From the NCBI RefSeq assembly GCF_004016525.1, contig NZ_SACJ01000001.1, positions 620,001 through 684,000 on the forward strand: DNA of 64,000 nucleotides, read 5' to 3'. The stretch is from Flavobacterium sufflavum. GTDB lineage: Bacteria > Bacteroidota > Bacteroidia > Flavobacteriales > Flavobacteriaceae. A program made the translations under genes and the position numbers. The notes beneath the pieces were generated by a model. That model saw only the letters and a program-made list of their open reading frames with translations. It was not told the origin of the DNA and searched no databases. The first letter of the stretch is position 1; each line of letters begins with the position of its first letter. Below, in pieces: positions 52,867-61,888 of this stretch.

Positions 52867-53907
52867 TTGAATAGTCAATTGACTTCAAAAATAAAGCATA
52901 TAGCCGTCATGAGACTCTCCGCAATGGGAGATGTTGCCATGACGGTTCCTGTTTTACGCGCCTTTGTAAAACAGTATCCAACGGTTCAAATTACCGTGGT
53001 TTCCCGACCATTTTTTAAGCCTTTTTTTGAAGGAATTCCCAATCTTTCTTTCTTTGCTTTTGATGAGAAAGAACTTCATAAAGGTTTTCCGGGTTTGCTG
53101 CGATTGTTTCAGGAATTAAGAAAGTTAAAAATCGACGCTTTTGCCGATTTGCATAATGTTTTGCGTTCTAAAATTGTGCGAACACTTTTTGCTTTAAGCG
53201 GAAAAAAAGTAGCAGCCGTTGATAAAGGCCGTGAAGGAAAAAAAGCATTAACCGCTCTTGAAAACAAGGTTTTCAAACAACTCCCAACGATGTTTGAGAA
53301 TCATACCCAGGTATTTAAAAAATTAGGTTTTGCTGTTAATTTATCGAATCCGGAATTTCCTGAAAAAGCGGTTTTAGATCCTAAAATTGTTTCTATAATA
53401 GGCGAAAATCATCAAAAACTAATCGGAATTGCGCCTTTTGCACAATACGAATCTAAAGTTTATCCTTTGGATTTAATGCAGCAAGTAATAGCTAAATTGG
53501 CTGAAAATCCAGAAAATAAAATCTTGCTTTTTGGCGGAGGAAAAAAAGAAATCGAAATCTTGGATTCTATTTCGTTTCCATACGAAAACGTCATCAATAT
53601 GGCGGGAAAAATCAAATTCCAGCAGGAACTACAACTCATCAGTAATTTGGATGTGATGCTTTCCATGGATTCCGGAAATGCGCATATTGCAGCCATATTA
53701 GGGGTAAAAGTAGTCACACTTTGGGGTGCTACACATCCTTTTGCTGGTTTTGCACCATTCAATCAACCACAGGAAAACGCCTTGGTTTCCGATAGAGAAA
53801 AGTATCCATTATTGCCTACTTCTGTTTACGGGAACAAAAAAGTAGAAGGTTATGAAGATGCCATGCGAACGATTTCCGTTGATTCTATTGTAAAAAAATT
53901 AAGTTAG
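52867..53907 (+). CDS. glycosyltransferase family 9 (LPS heptosyltransferase-like)
   Basis: 346 residues, GT-B fold. N-terminal KHIAVMRLSAMGDVAMTVPV is the mark of ADP-heptose:LPS transferases; later SMDSGNAHIAAILGVKVVTLWGATHP binds the donor. I keep the TTG start at 52867, directly after the DUF4254 stop, because the first ATG (52909) would remove the first beta strand (KHIAVM). It adds a sugar to the LPS core on the inner face of the membrane. Operon with DUF4254. Confidence 0.88.
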   Translation: MNSQLTSKIKHIAVMRLSAMGDVAMTVPVLRAFVKQYPTVQITVVSRPFFKPFFEGIPNLSFFAFDEKELHKGFPGLLRLFQELRKLKIDAFADLHNVLRSKIVRTLFALSGKKVAAVDKGREGKKALTALENKVFKQLPTMFENHTQVFKKLGFAVNLSNPEFPEKAVLDPKIVSIIGENHQKLIGIAPFAQYESKVYPLDLMQQVIAKLAENPENKILLFGGGKKEIEILDSISFPYENVINMAGKIKFQQELQLISNLDVMLSMDSGNAHIAAILGVKVVTLWGATHPFAGFAPFNQPQENALVSDREKYPLLPTSVYGNKKVEGYEDAMRTISVDSIVKKLS

Positions 53908-54145
53908 TGTAAACAAGTGAATTAAATCAAATTCATATTTAAACTTGTTGTTTCTTCAATTATTTTTTGAAAGAATAATTTTATCAATTATTTAACAAAT
54001 AGCTTTTAAATTATAAGTGTAAAAAATACTATTTTGGCTCGCTGTGAGTTAGCTCTTACAACTCAAGCTAATCTAGGGAAAAGAGGGACTTTTTTTGTCG
54101 AGTTGCTTTTTTTAAATGTTAATACAATATAAACAGAAACTATTT

Positions 54146-56929
54146 ATGCCAAAAATTACATTAACAATTGCAATTTTGTTCTTATTCTCTTTTTCAGCAT
54201 TTTCTCAAAAAGCGATTATTTCAGGTGTTGTAACTGATAGTAAAGATAAAACAGCAGTTCACAATTCGGTTGTTGCTTTATTAACCCCTGTCGACTCTAT
54301 TTTATATAGGTTTACCCGATCGGATAAAAAGGGGAATTTTAATCTTAAAAATGTAAAAGCAGGAAACTATATTTTGATGACTTCCCACAGTCAATATGCC
54401 GATTATGTAGATGCCATAATTGTTAATGATAACGATAAAAATTTGGGAACAATTGCTTTGAAAAGTAAAATAGAAGTGTTGCGAGAAGTAGTTGTAAAGA
54501 CAGGTTCTATTAGAATTAAAGGAGATACTACCAGTTACAGGGCTAGTGATTTTAAAGTAGATGCCAATGCCAATGTAGAAGAATTACTTAAAAAATTGCC
54601 AGGTATTCAGGTAGATAGAAATGGGGTTATAAAAGCTATGGGCGAAACCGTACAAAAAGTATTGGTAGATGGAGAAGAATTTTTTGGTGATGATCCAGGC
54701 ATGGCAGTAAAAAATCTACGTGCAGATGCTGTAAAAGAAGTACAGGTTTTTAATAAGAAAAGCGAACAGGCTGAATTTACAGGCATTGACGATGGCAAAA
54801 CCCAAAAAACAATTAATCTGAAATTAAAAGAAGACAAGAAGAAAGGCTATTTTGGTAAAATAGACGGAGCCAATCAGCCTTTTACCGATGCTGATTCCAG
54901 ATACAATACCAATCTGATGGTGAGTAGTTTTAAAGGAAAAAGAAAACTATCTGCATTTTTATTGAATGGAAATACGGGTCAGGATGGTTTGAGTTGGGAA
55001 GATAGTGAGAAATTTGGTGCTCGTGATGGAAATATAAGCATGAATATGGATGATGATGGAAATGTGAGTTACGAATGGGTGGGAGGCAGTAATGACGGGG
55101 AACCTTATGTTAATACCCAAAACGGTTTTATCAAAAACACCAATGCCGGCATACAGTACACTAACAAGTGGAATGAAAAACAAAATCTGAATGTTTCCCC
55201 AAAATTTAATCAGCAAATTTACACCAACAATAATAGTAGAATTTCGCAAACACAGGTGGGAGATACTTTTTTGAATGAAGAAAGTTCAACGGAAACTAAT
55301 GTTAATAGAAGAAACTTTAAACTCAATGCAGTTTATGATGTAAAATTAGATTCGGTAAACTCTATAAAATTCTCTGCCAAAACTAATTTTTATCAAACGC
55401 AAAGTGATGAATTTACTAATAGAAAAACAACTGGTGAGGCTGATGTTTTGAAAAATAAACAACAGAGAACATTCATTACCGATTCGGATAAGTCTGCTTT
55501 ATCAGCGGGTTTACTGTTCAAACATAAATTCGCCAAAGCCCGCCGTACCTTTTCATTCAGTAGCAGTTGGAGTCTTTTGAATACCAATTCGAATAACATT
55601 TTAAAGTCATCTAATGAAAGTTATATTAATGGTAATTTTGATTCTAAAGTGGATGTAAATCAAAATAAAATTGGCGACAGAGCGAATCAAAATTTTACAG
55701 CAAGTGTAAGTTATTCGGAGCCTATTGCCAAGCAGTTAGCATTGCAGTTTAGTTACCAAATAACCTATGACAAGGGTAAAAACAACTATTTTACTTATGA
55801 TTATTCGGAAGATACAGCTAAGTATGATGAATTAGTAACTTCGTTGTCAAACCAGTTTGAACAGGCAGTTGTTACACAAAGACCTAATGTAAGATTGAGT
55901 TACAATGCTAAAAAAATCAATTATAGTATTGGCAGTGGTTTTGGTTTTACTACTTTCGATTTACAGGATTTAAGTATGAATAAAGAATACAAGCGCAATT
56001 ATACCAACTTTTTCCCGTCGGCTAATTTCTCTTATAAGTATAAAAGTAACAGTAATTTGCGTTTTGATTATCAGGGATCAACCAGACAGCCTAGCCTTGA
56101 ACAATTGCAGCCTTTAAGAAACAATCAGGATTTCTTTAATCAAACCTTAGGGAATCCTGATTTAAAACAATCTTTTACTAATAGAATAAACATCAACCAG
56201 AATAGTTATAATATGCTAACAGAAACTCAGATTTATCAGGGGCTTTCTTTTAGTACAACAGCTAATCAAATTATTTATAACAGTACAATAGACCCTGAAA
56301 CAGCCAAAACCATTTCCAAACCAATAAATTCGAATGGCAATTTTTCAGCAAATTTCTATTTTGGATACGGATTAAAGATTAAGAAAATTGATTTATATGC
56401 TGATTTCAGACCAAATATTAATTATAATAAATCGGTAATAAGTATCAATGATAAAATGGGTGATACTAAAAATTTAAATACAGGATTTTCAGTTTATTTG
56501 TCTAAATATAAGCAAAAGAAATATGATATTAGCCTGAGCAACAGATTTTCTTATAATCGAAGCAGTACTACTCAAAACAGCGAAGTAAAATCATTCAATA
56601 CTAATGAATTGAATTTAAATTTAGGCGTTTTTTTGGGTGAAAAATGGAAACTGTCTACCGATTACAATTTAAGCACCCGACAAAAAACAATAGATTTTCA
56701 GGATAATTTGACCAATCAATTGTGGAATGCCAGATTGCAACGTACTTTCAAGAAAGACGAGTTTACAGCTTATATAATGGTACGGGATATTTTAAATCAG
56801 AATATAGGTATTCAACGAAATGTATATCAAAACACCATTAGTCAGGAACAAAATGACCGACTTAAACGATATGCGATGATAGGTTTTACTTGGAATTTTA
56901 AAAATGGAGGGGAAACAGCCAAAAAATAG
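54146..56929 (+). CDS. outer-membrane beta-barrel protein with carboxypeptidase-like N-terminus (TonB-dependent type)
   Basis: 927 residues. Signal peptide MPKITLTIAILFLFSFSAFS. Then a carboxypeptidase-like regulatory domain (about 20-100), a plug-type region (LKKLPGIQVDRNG, GETVQKVLVDGEEFFGDD; about 135-210), and a large beta-barrel to the end. It belongs to the outer-membrane barrel family 3 rather than classical SusC, with no SusD partner. ATG 54146 is preferred over 54116, which adds ten residues before the signal peptide. The next gene, 56 nt downstream, encodes a GLPGLI protein, a usual neighbour of such receptors. The 238-bp gap before it holds no gene. Confidence 0.88.
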   Translation: MPKITLTIAILFLFSFSAFSQKAIISGVVTDSKDKTAVHNSVVALLTPVDSILYRFTRSDKKGNFNLKNVKAGNYILMTSHSQYADYVDAIIVNDNDKNLGTIALKSKIEVLREVVVKTGSIRIKGDTTSYRASDFKVDANANVEELLKKLPGIQVDRNGVIKAMGETVQKVLVDGEEFFGDDPGMAVKNLRADAVKEVQVFNKKSEQAEFTGIDDGKTQKTINLKLKEDKKKGYFGKIDGANQPFTDADSRYNTNLMVSSFKGKRKLSAFLLNGNTGQDGLSWEDSEKFGARDGNISMNMDDDGNVSYEWVGGSNDGEPYVNTQNGFIKNTNAGIQYTNKWNEKQNLNVSPKFNQQIYTNNNSRISQTQVGDTFLNEESSTETNVNRRNFKLNAVYDVKLDSVNSIKFSAKTNFYQTQSDEFTNRKTTGEADVLKNKQQRTFITDSDKSALSAGLLFKHKFAKARRTFSFSSSWSLLNTNSNNILKSSNESYINGNFDSKVDVNQNKIGDRANQNFTASVSYSEPIAKQLALQFSYQITYDKGKNNYFTYDYSEDTAKYDELVTSLSNQFEQAVVTQRPNVRLSYNAKKINYSIGSGFGFTTFDLQDLSMNKEYKRNYTNFFPSANFSYKYKSNSNLRFDYQGSTRQPSLEQLQPLRNNQDFFNQTLGNPDLKQSFTNRININQNSYNMLTETQIYQGLSFSTTANQIIYNSTIDPETAKTISKPINSNGNFSANFYFGYGLKIKKIDLYADFRPNINYNKSVISINDKMGDTKNLNTGFSVYLSKYKQKKYDISLSNRFSYNRSSTTQNSEVKSFNTNELNLNLGVFLGEKWKLSTDYNLSTRQKTIDFQDNLTNQLWNARLQRTFKKDEFTAYIMVRDILNQNIGIQRNVYQNTISQEQNDRLKRYAMIGFTWNFKNGGETAKK

Positions 56930-56985
56930 ATTTATTTGGTTGCAACGACTTTAAGGACAATTTCACAACTCATAATTTACAAACG

Positions 56986-57756
56986 ATGAAAACAATATAT
57001 TTTATAATTATATCATTAATTTTTACAACGTCCACTTTTGCACAGCAATTTGTAGATAAGGCTATTATTGAATTTGAAGTAAGTACCAATCTAAAAAAAA
57101 CAATGAGTAATCGTAGTTGGGATGAGATGATGAAAGACAATTTGTCTGACCTTAAGATTTCTTATTTCACTTATACTTTTGCAGATAACAAAAGCATATT
57201 CAAATTTGACAGATGGAGCCCAAAAACAAGGATTCCAAAATACTATAAAGATGCTGATGAGGAAAACAGCTGGTATTTTGATTTTACCACAGGAACCATG
57301 AGTATGCAAAAACAAATTATAGGAACTAATTTTGTTATTACCGATAGTATTCCAAAAATTGAATGGAAAATCACCAATGAGAACAGGGAAATAGCAGGAT
57401 ACAATTGTCGAAAGGCAGTTGGGAAAATTATGAAAGATGTTTATGTTTTTGCCTTTTACACCGATGATATTACCATTTCAGGAGGACCTTGTTCTATAAG
57501 TGGTTTACCCGGCATGATTTTAGGTCTTACCATTCCAAGATTATACACTTCATATATTGCAACTAAAGTTGACGTAACATTTAGCAATGCTGCTGAAATA
57601 AAACCCTTCACGGCTAAAAAAACCTATGATTTTACAGCTTTGAAATCCTTGATTGAAGAAAAAACAAAAGACTGGTTCAGTTATGGCGATGACAAAGAAG
57701 AAAAAGAAGAAAACGAAAGACAAAAAAATATGTTTATGTGGAATGCTTTTTTATAG
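56986..57756 (+). CDS. GLPGLI family secreted protein
   Basis: 256 residues with signal peptide MKTIYFIIISLIFTTSTFA. The family motif is present as ISGLPGMILGL (about 171-181), together with AGYNCRKAVGKI upstream, typical of the group. These proteins follow TonB-dependent outer-membrane genes in Bacteroidota, as here. Function is unknown; co-occurrence suggests a periplasmic partner of the receptor. Its stop codon touches the palindromic repeat at 57756-57826. Confidence 0.92.
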   Translation: MKTIYFIIISLIFTTSTFAQQFVDKAIIEFEVSTNLKKTMSNRSWDEMMKDNLSDLKISYFTYTFADNKSIFKFDRWSPKTRIPKYYKDADEENSWYFDFTTGTMSMQKQIIGTNFVITDSIPKIEWKITNENREIAGYNCRKAVGKIMKDVYVFAFYTDDITISGGPCSISGLPGMILGLTIPRLYTSYIATKVDVTFSNAAEIKPFTAKKTYDFTALKSLIEEKTKDWFSYGDDKEEKEENERQKNMFMWNAFL

Positions 57757-57826
57757 TCATTGCGAGGAACGAAGCAATCCCATTTGTTACTCTCCACGTG
57801 TGATGGAGCCCGTTCCTCGCAATGAC
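57756..57826. repeat. CATTGCGAGGAACGAAGCAATC palindromic element, copy B
   Basis: A 71-bp element with perfect 16-bp terminal inverted repeats (GTCATTGCGAGGAACG at 57756-57771; CGTTCCTCGCAATGAC at 57811-57826) and a nested hairpin CTCCA...TGGAG. It fills exactly the space between the convergent stop codons of the GLPGLI gene and the gene at 57827, and so can serve as terminator for both. Confidence 0.85.
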
Positions 57827-58135
57827 CTACAAATATATCTTTTCATCCTTACATCTGTCATAAATATATCTTTTTAGATTTGAAATGGTTTCCAGATAAT
57901 CAGGTGCAGGGTAACCAAAGCGTTCGTGTTCCATTTGCTCTTTTTCGATGGCGTTACAGCCTTTAATAACTTCTTTGAGCATATCGAGCATGGCCAGTTC
58001 TTTGTTGTTTGTTTTCTGAAATTTGAACTCTACAATTTCGTCCTGCAATTGCTCGCAATAGTCCATAAGTTGCATTACTTCTGGTTCGTCAATAAGAGAA
58101 GGGTTGTTCTTGAAAATTTCTCGAATGGATTTCAT
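57827..58135 (-). CDS. conserved hypothetical helical protein
   Basis: 102 residues, soluble and acidic, predicted all-helical (PEVMQLMDYCEQLQDEIVEF, AMLDMLKEVIKGCNAIEKEQ). No motif or family recognised with certainty; similar short proteins exist in Bacteroidota. The stop codon directly adjoins the palindromic repeat copy B. The upstream neighbour at 58158 is on the same strand, 22 nt away, so co-transcription is likely. Confidence 0.7.
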   Translation of the reverse strand: MKSIREIFKNNPSLIDEPEVMQLMDYCEQLQDEIVEFKFQKTNNKELAMLDMLKEVIKGCNAIEKEQMEHERFGYPAPDYLETISNLKRYIYDRCKDEKIYL

Positions 58136-58157
58136 AGTATGATAATATAATGAAGTA

Positions 58158-58949
58158 TTAATATTTGAATTTTTTACTTTTCCAAAACTGCCACCATCTT
58201 TTGTTTTTTATTACTACAACTTCACCTAGTAAAGCTTGTTGAGCTTTAATAATAAAAAGGTCTTTAGTTTTGGGTAATTCTGATTTGTCGATTATAGTTT
58301 CAGTATTTTCGTAACCAATATAAGAGATTATAATATGGATTTTGTTGGTCAATAAATTATCAGGGATTATAAGTTTAAAATTTCCGTCCAAATTAGTTAT
58401 TGTTTCTGTTTTACTGTTTTTGATTAAGATATTTACACCTGGTAATGGTTCTTTTGATTTACTATCAATAACTTTTCCTTCAATTATATTTTTTAAACTG
58501 TCTAAAACAGGTTCTTTTTTCTGTTTTTTTTGATATGACGTATTTAATTTTGTATCAATAACAGATACAATTTCTATTCGGGAAGATTGTTTTGAAAATG
58601 GATTATTTTTTGCAAATGAATTTATTGTTGTTCCTAATAAAAAAAGTCCAGTTAGTGTTTTATATAATATTGAACGGTTTTCAAGTTGCTTATTTTCAAT
58701 AAGTCTGTTAAGTTGCACTTCATTCAAGCGACCACAAATTTTATCTGATTTTTGGTCAACGATTTGAATAATTTTATTATCTGTTAAGGAAGTAAAATCA
58801 ATCACAGTTTTTGAACAATAGGAACAAAATTTTCCATTACTAATTTTATACATTGAATTCCAATCTTGATGACAAGGATTATCAATTTTCAATATATAGT
58901 TCTGTCGTTTCACACTCTTGTTTTTAAATATTGATGATAGTATAATCAA
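58158..58949 (-). CDS. Cys-rich N-terminus, membrane helix and carboxypeptidase-like domain protein
   Basis: 263 residues. The N-terminal part (about 20-65) has the pattern NPCHQDWNSM...GKFCSYCSKTVIDFT, which looks like a small zinc-binding module seen on several Bacteroidota proteins. A membrane helix follows (about 95-113; LYKTLTGLFLLGTTINSFA), then a carboxypeptidase-like regulatory domain (about 150-240; IEGKVIDSKSKEPLPGVNIL, SYIGYENTETI), and an aromatic-basic end WWQFWKSKKFKY. The order suggests a cytoplasmic sensor joined to a periplasmic beta domain. Function unknown. Confidence 0.75.
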   Translation of the reverse strand: MIILSSIFKNKSVKRQNYILKIDNPCHQDWNSMYKISNGKFCSYCSKTVIDFTSLTDNKIIQIVDQKSDKICGRLNEVQLNRLIENKQLENRSILYKTLTGLFLLGTTINSFAKNNPFSKQSSRIEIVSVIDTKLNTSYQKKQKKEPVLDSLKNIIEGKVIDSKSKEPLPGVNILIKNSKTETITNLDGNFKLIIPDNLLTNKIHIIISYIGYENTETIIDKSELPKTKDLFIIKAQQALLGEVVVIKNKRWWQFWKSKKFKY

Positions 58950-59017
58950 AATTAACTAGATTTCAATCACTTTAATTATTGCTAATGTAAGAAAAATCAA
59001 TTTTATATATAACAAAA

Positions 59018-59046
59018 AAACTTCCCTTTTCAGAGAAGTTCTTGTT
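59018..59046 (-). terminator. terminator of the 59074 gene
   Basis: AACTTC (59019-59024) pairs with GAAGTT (59035-59040), with an A-tract at 59013-59020 giving the U-tract on the - strand. Confidence 0.6.
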
Positions 59047-59073
59047 ATGAGTATCGGTAACGAATGCAAAAAA

Positions 59074-59505
59074 TTAAGCCACTAAGTCATATTCTCTGTC
59101 TTGATTGAGAAGGTAATAACCTATTGTTTTGTTTTTGTTTTTATCTACAACAATTACAACAAAATTATTTTCTTTTTCGGTAGCCAGTAAAATGTGTTCA
59201 AAATCTTCCGTTGAATTTCTATAAACTTTATAAATCAACTCACGCTCTTTGATTTTGTGGGAGAGAATCTTAGCTGTTTTTAATTGGCTAACAAACGGCC
59301 AGATGTTAAAAACCGTTATGTCGTTCTTTGTTATTTCTAACATTTTCCCAAGCATTGTTGAGCGGTATTTTTCTTCATCAAGTAGTTTAGGTACTTTTTT
59401 AGTATTCAATATTTTAATAATGATGAAGGCAGAAAACAGAGCCGTTACTACAAATAGTAAAATAAAAGAGAGATGAAGAGGGTGAATTTGGTTGTGGATT
59501 GTCAT
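59074..59505 (-). CDS. hypothetical single-pass membrane protein
   Basis: 143 residues: a short polar start, one membrane helix (about 11-31; LSFILLFVVTALFSAFIIIKI), then a soluble part with many charged residues. The end (FVVIVVDKNKNKTIGYYLLNQ) forms a beta-rich domain. No family recognised. It stands alone, flanked by its own terminator and by an inverted repeat at 59581-59606 upstream. Confidence 0.6.
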   Translation of the reverse strand: MTIHNQIHPLHLSFILLFVVTALFSAFIIIKILNTKKVPKLLDEEKYRSTMLGKMLEITKNDITVFNIWPFVSQLKTAKILSHKIKERELIYKVYRNSTEDFEHILLATEKENNFVVIVVDKNKNKTIGYYLLNQDREYDLVA

Positions 59506-59580
59506 AATATTTAATGTTTTAAACGGGTTGACAAATAGGTTTGACTCTACAAATCCATTCTAGATTTAGAAAGATTGCGA

Positions 59581-59606
59581 TTATCTTAGATTTACTACTA
59601 AGATAA
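59581..59606. repeat. 9-bp inverted repeat upstream of the 59074 gene
   Basis: TTATCTTAG (59581-59589) pairs with CTAAGATAA (59598-59606), 8-nt loop. No T-run, so it could be an operator for the - strand gene starting at 59505. Confidence 0.5.
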
Positions 59607-59620
59607 TAAATTAAATAAAA

Positions 59621-59648
59621 AAAACTTCCCTTTTTAAAGAGAAGTTTT
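59621..59648 (-). terminator. terminator of the ferredoxin reductase gene
   Basis: AAAACTTC (59621-59628) and CTTT pair with AAAG and GAAGTTTT (59641-59648) with one mismatch; the A-tract to the left gives the U-tract. Confidence 0.8.
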
Positions 59649-59688
59649 TAGTTATTGTAATTTGGAATTTCAATATTGATATTTAATA

Positions 59689-60738
59689 CTAAACATCATC
59701 ATAATCCACATAGATCGTTTCTGATGTTGGGTGTGCCTGACAGCTTAGGATTAGTCCATCGGCAATTTCTTTATCGGTAAGAATCGAGTTTTTCTTCATT
59801 TCGGCGCTTCCTTCGGTTACGCGGCAAAGACAGCTGCTGCAAATTCCGCCCTGACAGGAATAAGGTGCGTCGATTCCTTGTTTTAAGGCCGCTTCCAGAA
59901 TAGTTTGTTTTTGGGACATTTCGAATGAAGTTTCTTCATCGTCAACCATAATGGTAATTTTCGAATGTCCGCTTAAATCTTTTATTTCATGTTCATGAAC
60001 CGAAGCCTTGAAAAGTTCAAACTTGATAGCCGATTCTTTTACGTTTTTCTCTTTCAAAATCCCGGAAACATTGTCAATCATTGCTTCAGGACCACACAAA
60101 TAGAATTTTTCAAATTCTAAGGCTGAGTGTTTGTTGTTCAGAACATAATTCACCACCGATTTGTCAATTCGACCAAACAATGCTTCATCTACTTTGACCT
60201 GACTGTACACATAATGAACAAACAATCTATTTACATATTGCAAATGCAAATCATGTAATTCTTGGTGAAAAATAGTCTGTTCAGGCGATTTGTTTCCGTA
60301 AACCAGTACAAAAGAACTTTTAGGTTCGCTTTTTAAAACTGATTTCAGGATAGACAAAACAGGGGTAATTCCGCTTCCGGAAGCAAAAGCAACATAGTTT
60401 TTTTGCTTGTTGGCTTCAGGTTCAAAAACGAATTTACCTTCAGGTTTTCCTACTTCGAGAACATCTCCGGCTTTTAGTTGATTGTTAGCAAATTGAGAAA
60501 ACAAACCATCTTTTACGGCTTTTACGGCAATGCGCAATTCGCCACTTTCCGGTGAAGAACAAATAGAATACGCACGACGGATTTCTTTTCCGTCCAAGGT
60601 AAGTCTTAGATTTACATATTGACCTGCCACGAATTCATAATTGTCTTTTAATTCTTCGGGAACATTAAAAAGTATCGAAACGGCAGCTGCGGTTTCTCTT
60701 CTAACCTCTTTTATAAGGAGTTTAAGAAAATTTGGCAT
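59689..60738 (-). CDS. ferredoxin-NADP reductase-type oxidoreductase (PaaE-like)
   Basis: 349 residues. FAD domain with RAYSICSS (55-62), NAD(P) domain with GSGITP (121-126) and CGPE (215-218), and a C-terminal [2Fe-2S] ferredoxin domain with Cys295, Cys300, Cys303 and Cys333 (SCQGGICSSCLCR, LSCQAHP). This is the order of PaaE and Hmp-like reductases that pass electrons from NADPH to an oxygenase or other partner. The paa oxygenase genes are not adjacent, so the acceptor is unknown. ATG 60738 is preferred over 60789, which adds 17 unlikely residues. It diverges from the PadR gene. Confidence 0.88.
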   Translation of the reverse strand: MPNFLKLLIKEVRRETAAAVSILFNVPEELKDNYEFVAGQYVNLRLTLDGKEIRRAYSICSSPESGELRIAVKAVKDGLFSQFANNQLKAGDVLEVGKPEGKFVFEPEANKQKNYVAFASGSGITPVLSILKSVLKSEPKSSFVLVYGNKSPEQTIFHQELHDLHLQYVNRLFVHYVYSQVKVDEALFGRIDKSVVNYVLNNKHSALEFEKFYLCGPEAMIDNVSGILKEKNVKESAIKFELFKASVHEHEIKDLSGHSKITIMVDDEETSFEMSQKQTILEAALKQGIDAPYSCQGGICSSCLCRVTEGSAEMKKNSILTDKEIADGLILSCQAHPTSETIYVDYDDV

Positions 60739-60812
60739 GGGATATAATTTTTGACAAAGATAGCAAACGGAATAGCTTCTTAAAATCAAAAGAGGAAAAT
60801 TTCATACCTAAA

Positions 60813-60844
60813 TTTGTTATGTATAAGAATCTTATGTATGTTTG
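60813..60844 (+). promoter_or_regulatory. promoter of the PadR operon
   Basis: TTTG (60813-60816), 20-nt spacer, TATGTTTG (60837-60844): full match to TTTG-N17-23-TAnnTTTG. It overlaps the first possible (TTG) start at 60842, which argues for a downstream ATG. Confidence 0.65.
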
Positions 60845-60865
60845 TCGTTCAAAATGAAAGCGATT

Positions 60866-61201
60866 ATGAAAAATTCCCAATTATACAAAGGCAGTTTGAA
60901 TACCATTATCATGAAATTATTAGAAGAAAATGGTAAAATGTATGGTTATGAAATTACCCAAAAAGTAAAAGCAATTACTCAAGGAGAATTGAATATTACC
61001 GAAGGGGCGTTGTATCCTGCTTTGCATAAACTGGAAGCCGAAGGTTTACTTGATGTTGAGATTGAAAAAGTAGATAATCGAATGCGAAAGTATTATAAAC
61101 TCACTGAATCTGGAGAAAAAGAAACGATGAATCGACTTTCGGAATTAGAAGATTTTATCAGAAATATGCAAAGTTTAGTAAATCCAAAATTAGAATTTTA
61201 A
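60866..61201 (+). CDS. PadR family transcriptional regulator
   Basis: 111 residues from ATG 60866. Winged helix: KGSLNTIIMKLLEENGKMYGYEITQKV (helices), then TEGALYPALHKLEAEGLLDVE (recognition helix and wing) and KYYKLTESGEK, the canonical PadR pattern, with a short C-terminal dimer helix. An ATG at 60854 is an alternative start. It is followed by two tandem membrane protein genes (61212 and 61889), 10 nt and 2 nt apart, so the three are surely one operon. PadR proteins often control such associated membrane proteins. Confidence 0.93.
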   Translation: MKNSQLYKGSLNTIIMKLLEENGKMYGYEITQKVKAITQGELNITEGALYPALHKLEAEGLLDVEIEKVDNRMRKYYKLTESGEKETMNRLSELEDFIRNMQSLVNPKLEF

Positions 61202-61211
61202 TTTTCGAACT

Positions 61212-61886
61212 ATGAAATTAAGAACAGAACAAATCGAAATAATTGATCAAACCTTAGTTTTAAACGGGATGGTTTATGATGATGTAAAATTAGAATTGAT
61301 AGATCATATTGCCACTGATATTGAAAATCAATTAGAAAATAAAGAGACGAATTTTGAAGTTGCTTTAAAAATAGCTTTTGAAAATTGGTCAGATCAATTG
61401 CACTTGGGTAATTCGTTTTGGATAAATAGTCGAAAAGCGATTCCCAGAATGTTATTAGACCGCTGGATTTTAGAAACCAAAAAAAAGTTTTTTCTAGGCG
61501 GTATAATTGCAATTGTATTGTCTATACTAATAACTTTTATAGAAAAAATATTAAATAGTTCTACTATTTTAAGCAGCTTAGGTACGATTCTAAGAATTGT
61601 TTTTTCACTTGAATTAGTGACTATTTTGGTTTTCAGACTTATTATTTGGAAATCAGAGAGAAAATCATTTTCCGGATTTCTTTTTCAAACTCAAACTCGA
61701 TTTGCGGTTCTTTTTATACTCTTTTTGTTTTGTTTTAAAGGAATGCCTTTTTTGATTTCGTCACCAGACTTAAAAATCAATTTAATTTCAAATTTCATGG
61801 GAATGTTTTACATGGTTGTATCATTATTTTTTATACAAATTGCCTTAAAACATTTTCAATTTATTCAAAAACATAAAGTTTCTTAA
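61212..61886 (+). CDS. PadR-associated membrane protein, paralogue 1
   Basis: 224 residues. The N-terminal 70 residues form a helical cytoplasmic domain (EIIDQTLVLNGMVYDDVKLE, LIDHIATDIENQL), then four hydrophobic segments (about 95-115, 120-145, 155-180, 190-215). The N-terminal domain resembles the HAAS/permease-prefix type modules that sit beside PadR regulators, but I cannot confirm the family. It is a close relative of the next gene in the N-terminal region. Confidence 0.75.
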   Translation: MKLRTEQIEIIDQTLVLNGMVYDDVKLELIDHIATDIENQLENKETNFEVALKIAFENWSDQLHLGNSFWINSRKAIPRMLLDRWILETKKKFFLGGIIAIVLSILITFIEKILNSSTILSSLGTILRIVFSLELVTILVFRLIIWKSERKSFSGFLFQTQTRFAVLFILFLFCFKGMPFLISSPDLKINLISNFMGMFYMVVSLFFIQIALKHFQFIQKHKVS

Positions 61887-61888
61887 CT

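Noticed and set aside
53908..54145. Possible small RNA or leader before the outer-membrane barrel gene
   Set aside because: Only weak, imperfect pairings and no clear promoter-terminator pair could be found.
57793..57801. CACGTG in the palindromic element, considered as a parS site
   Set aside because: The flanking bases (CTC and TGA) do not fit the GTTYCACGTGGAAC palindrome.
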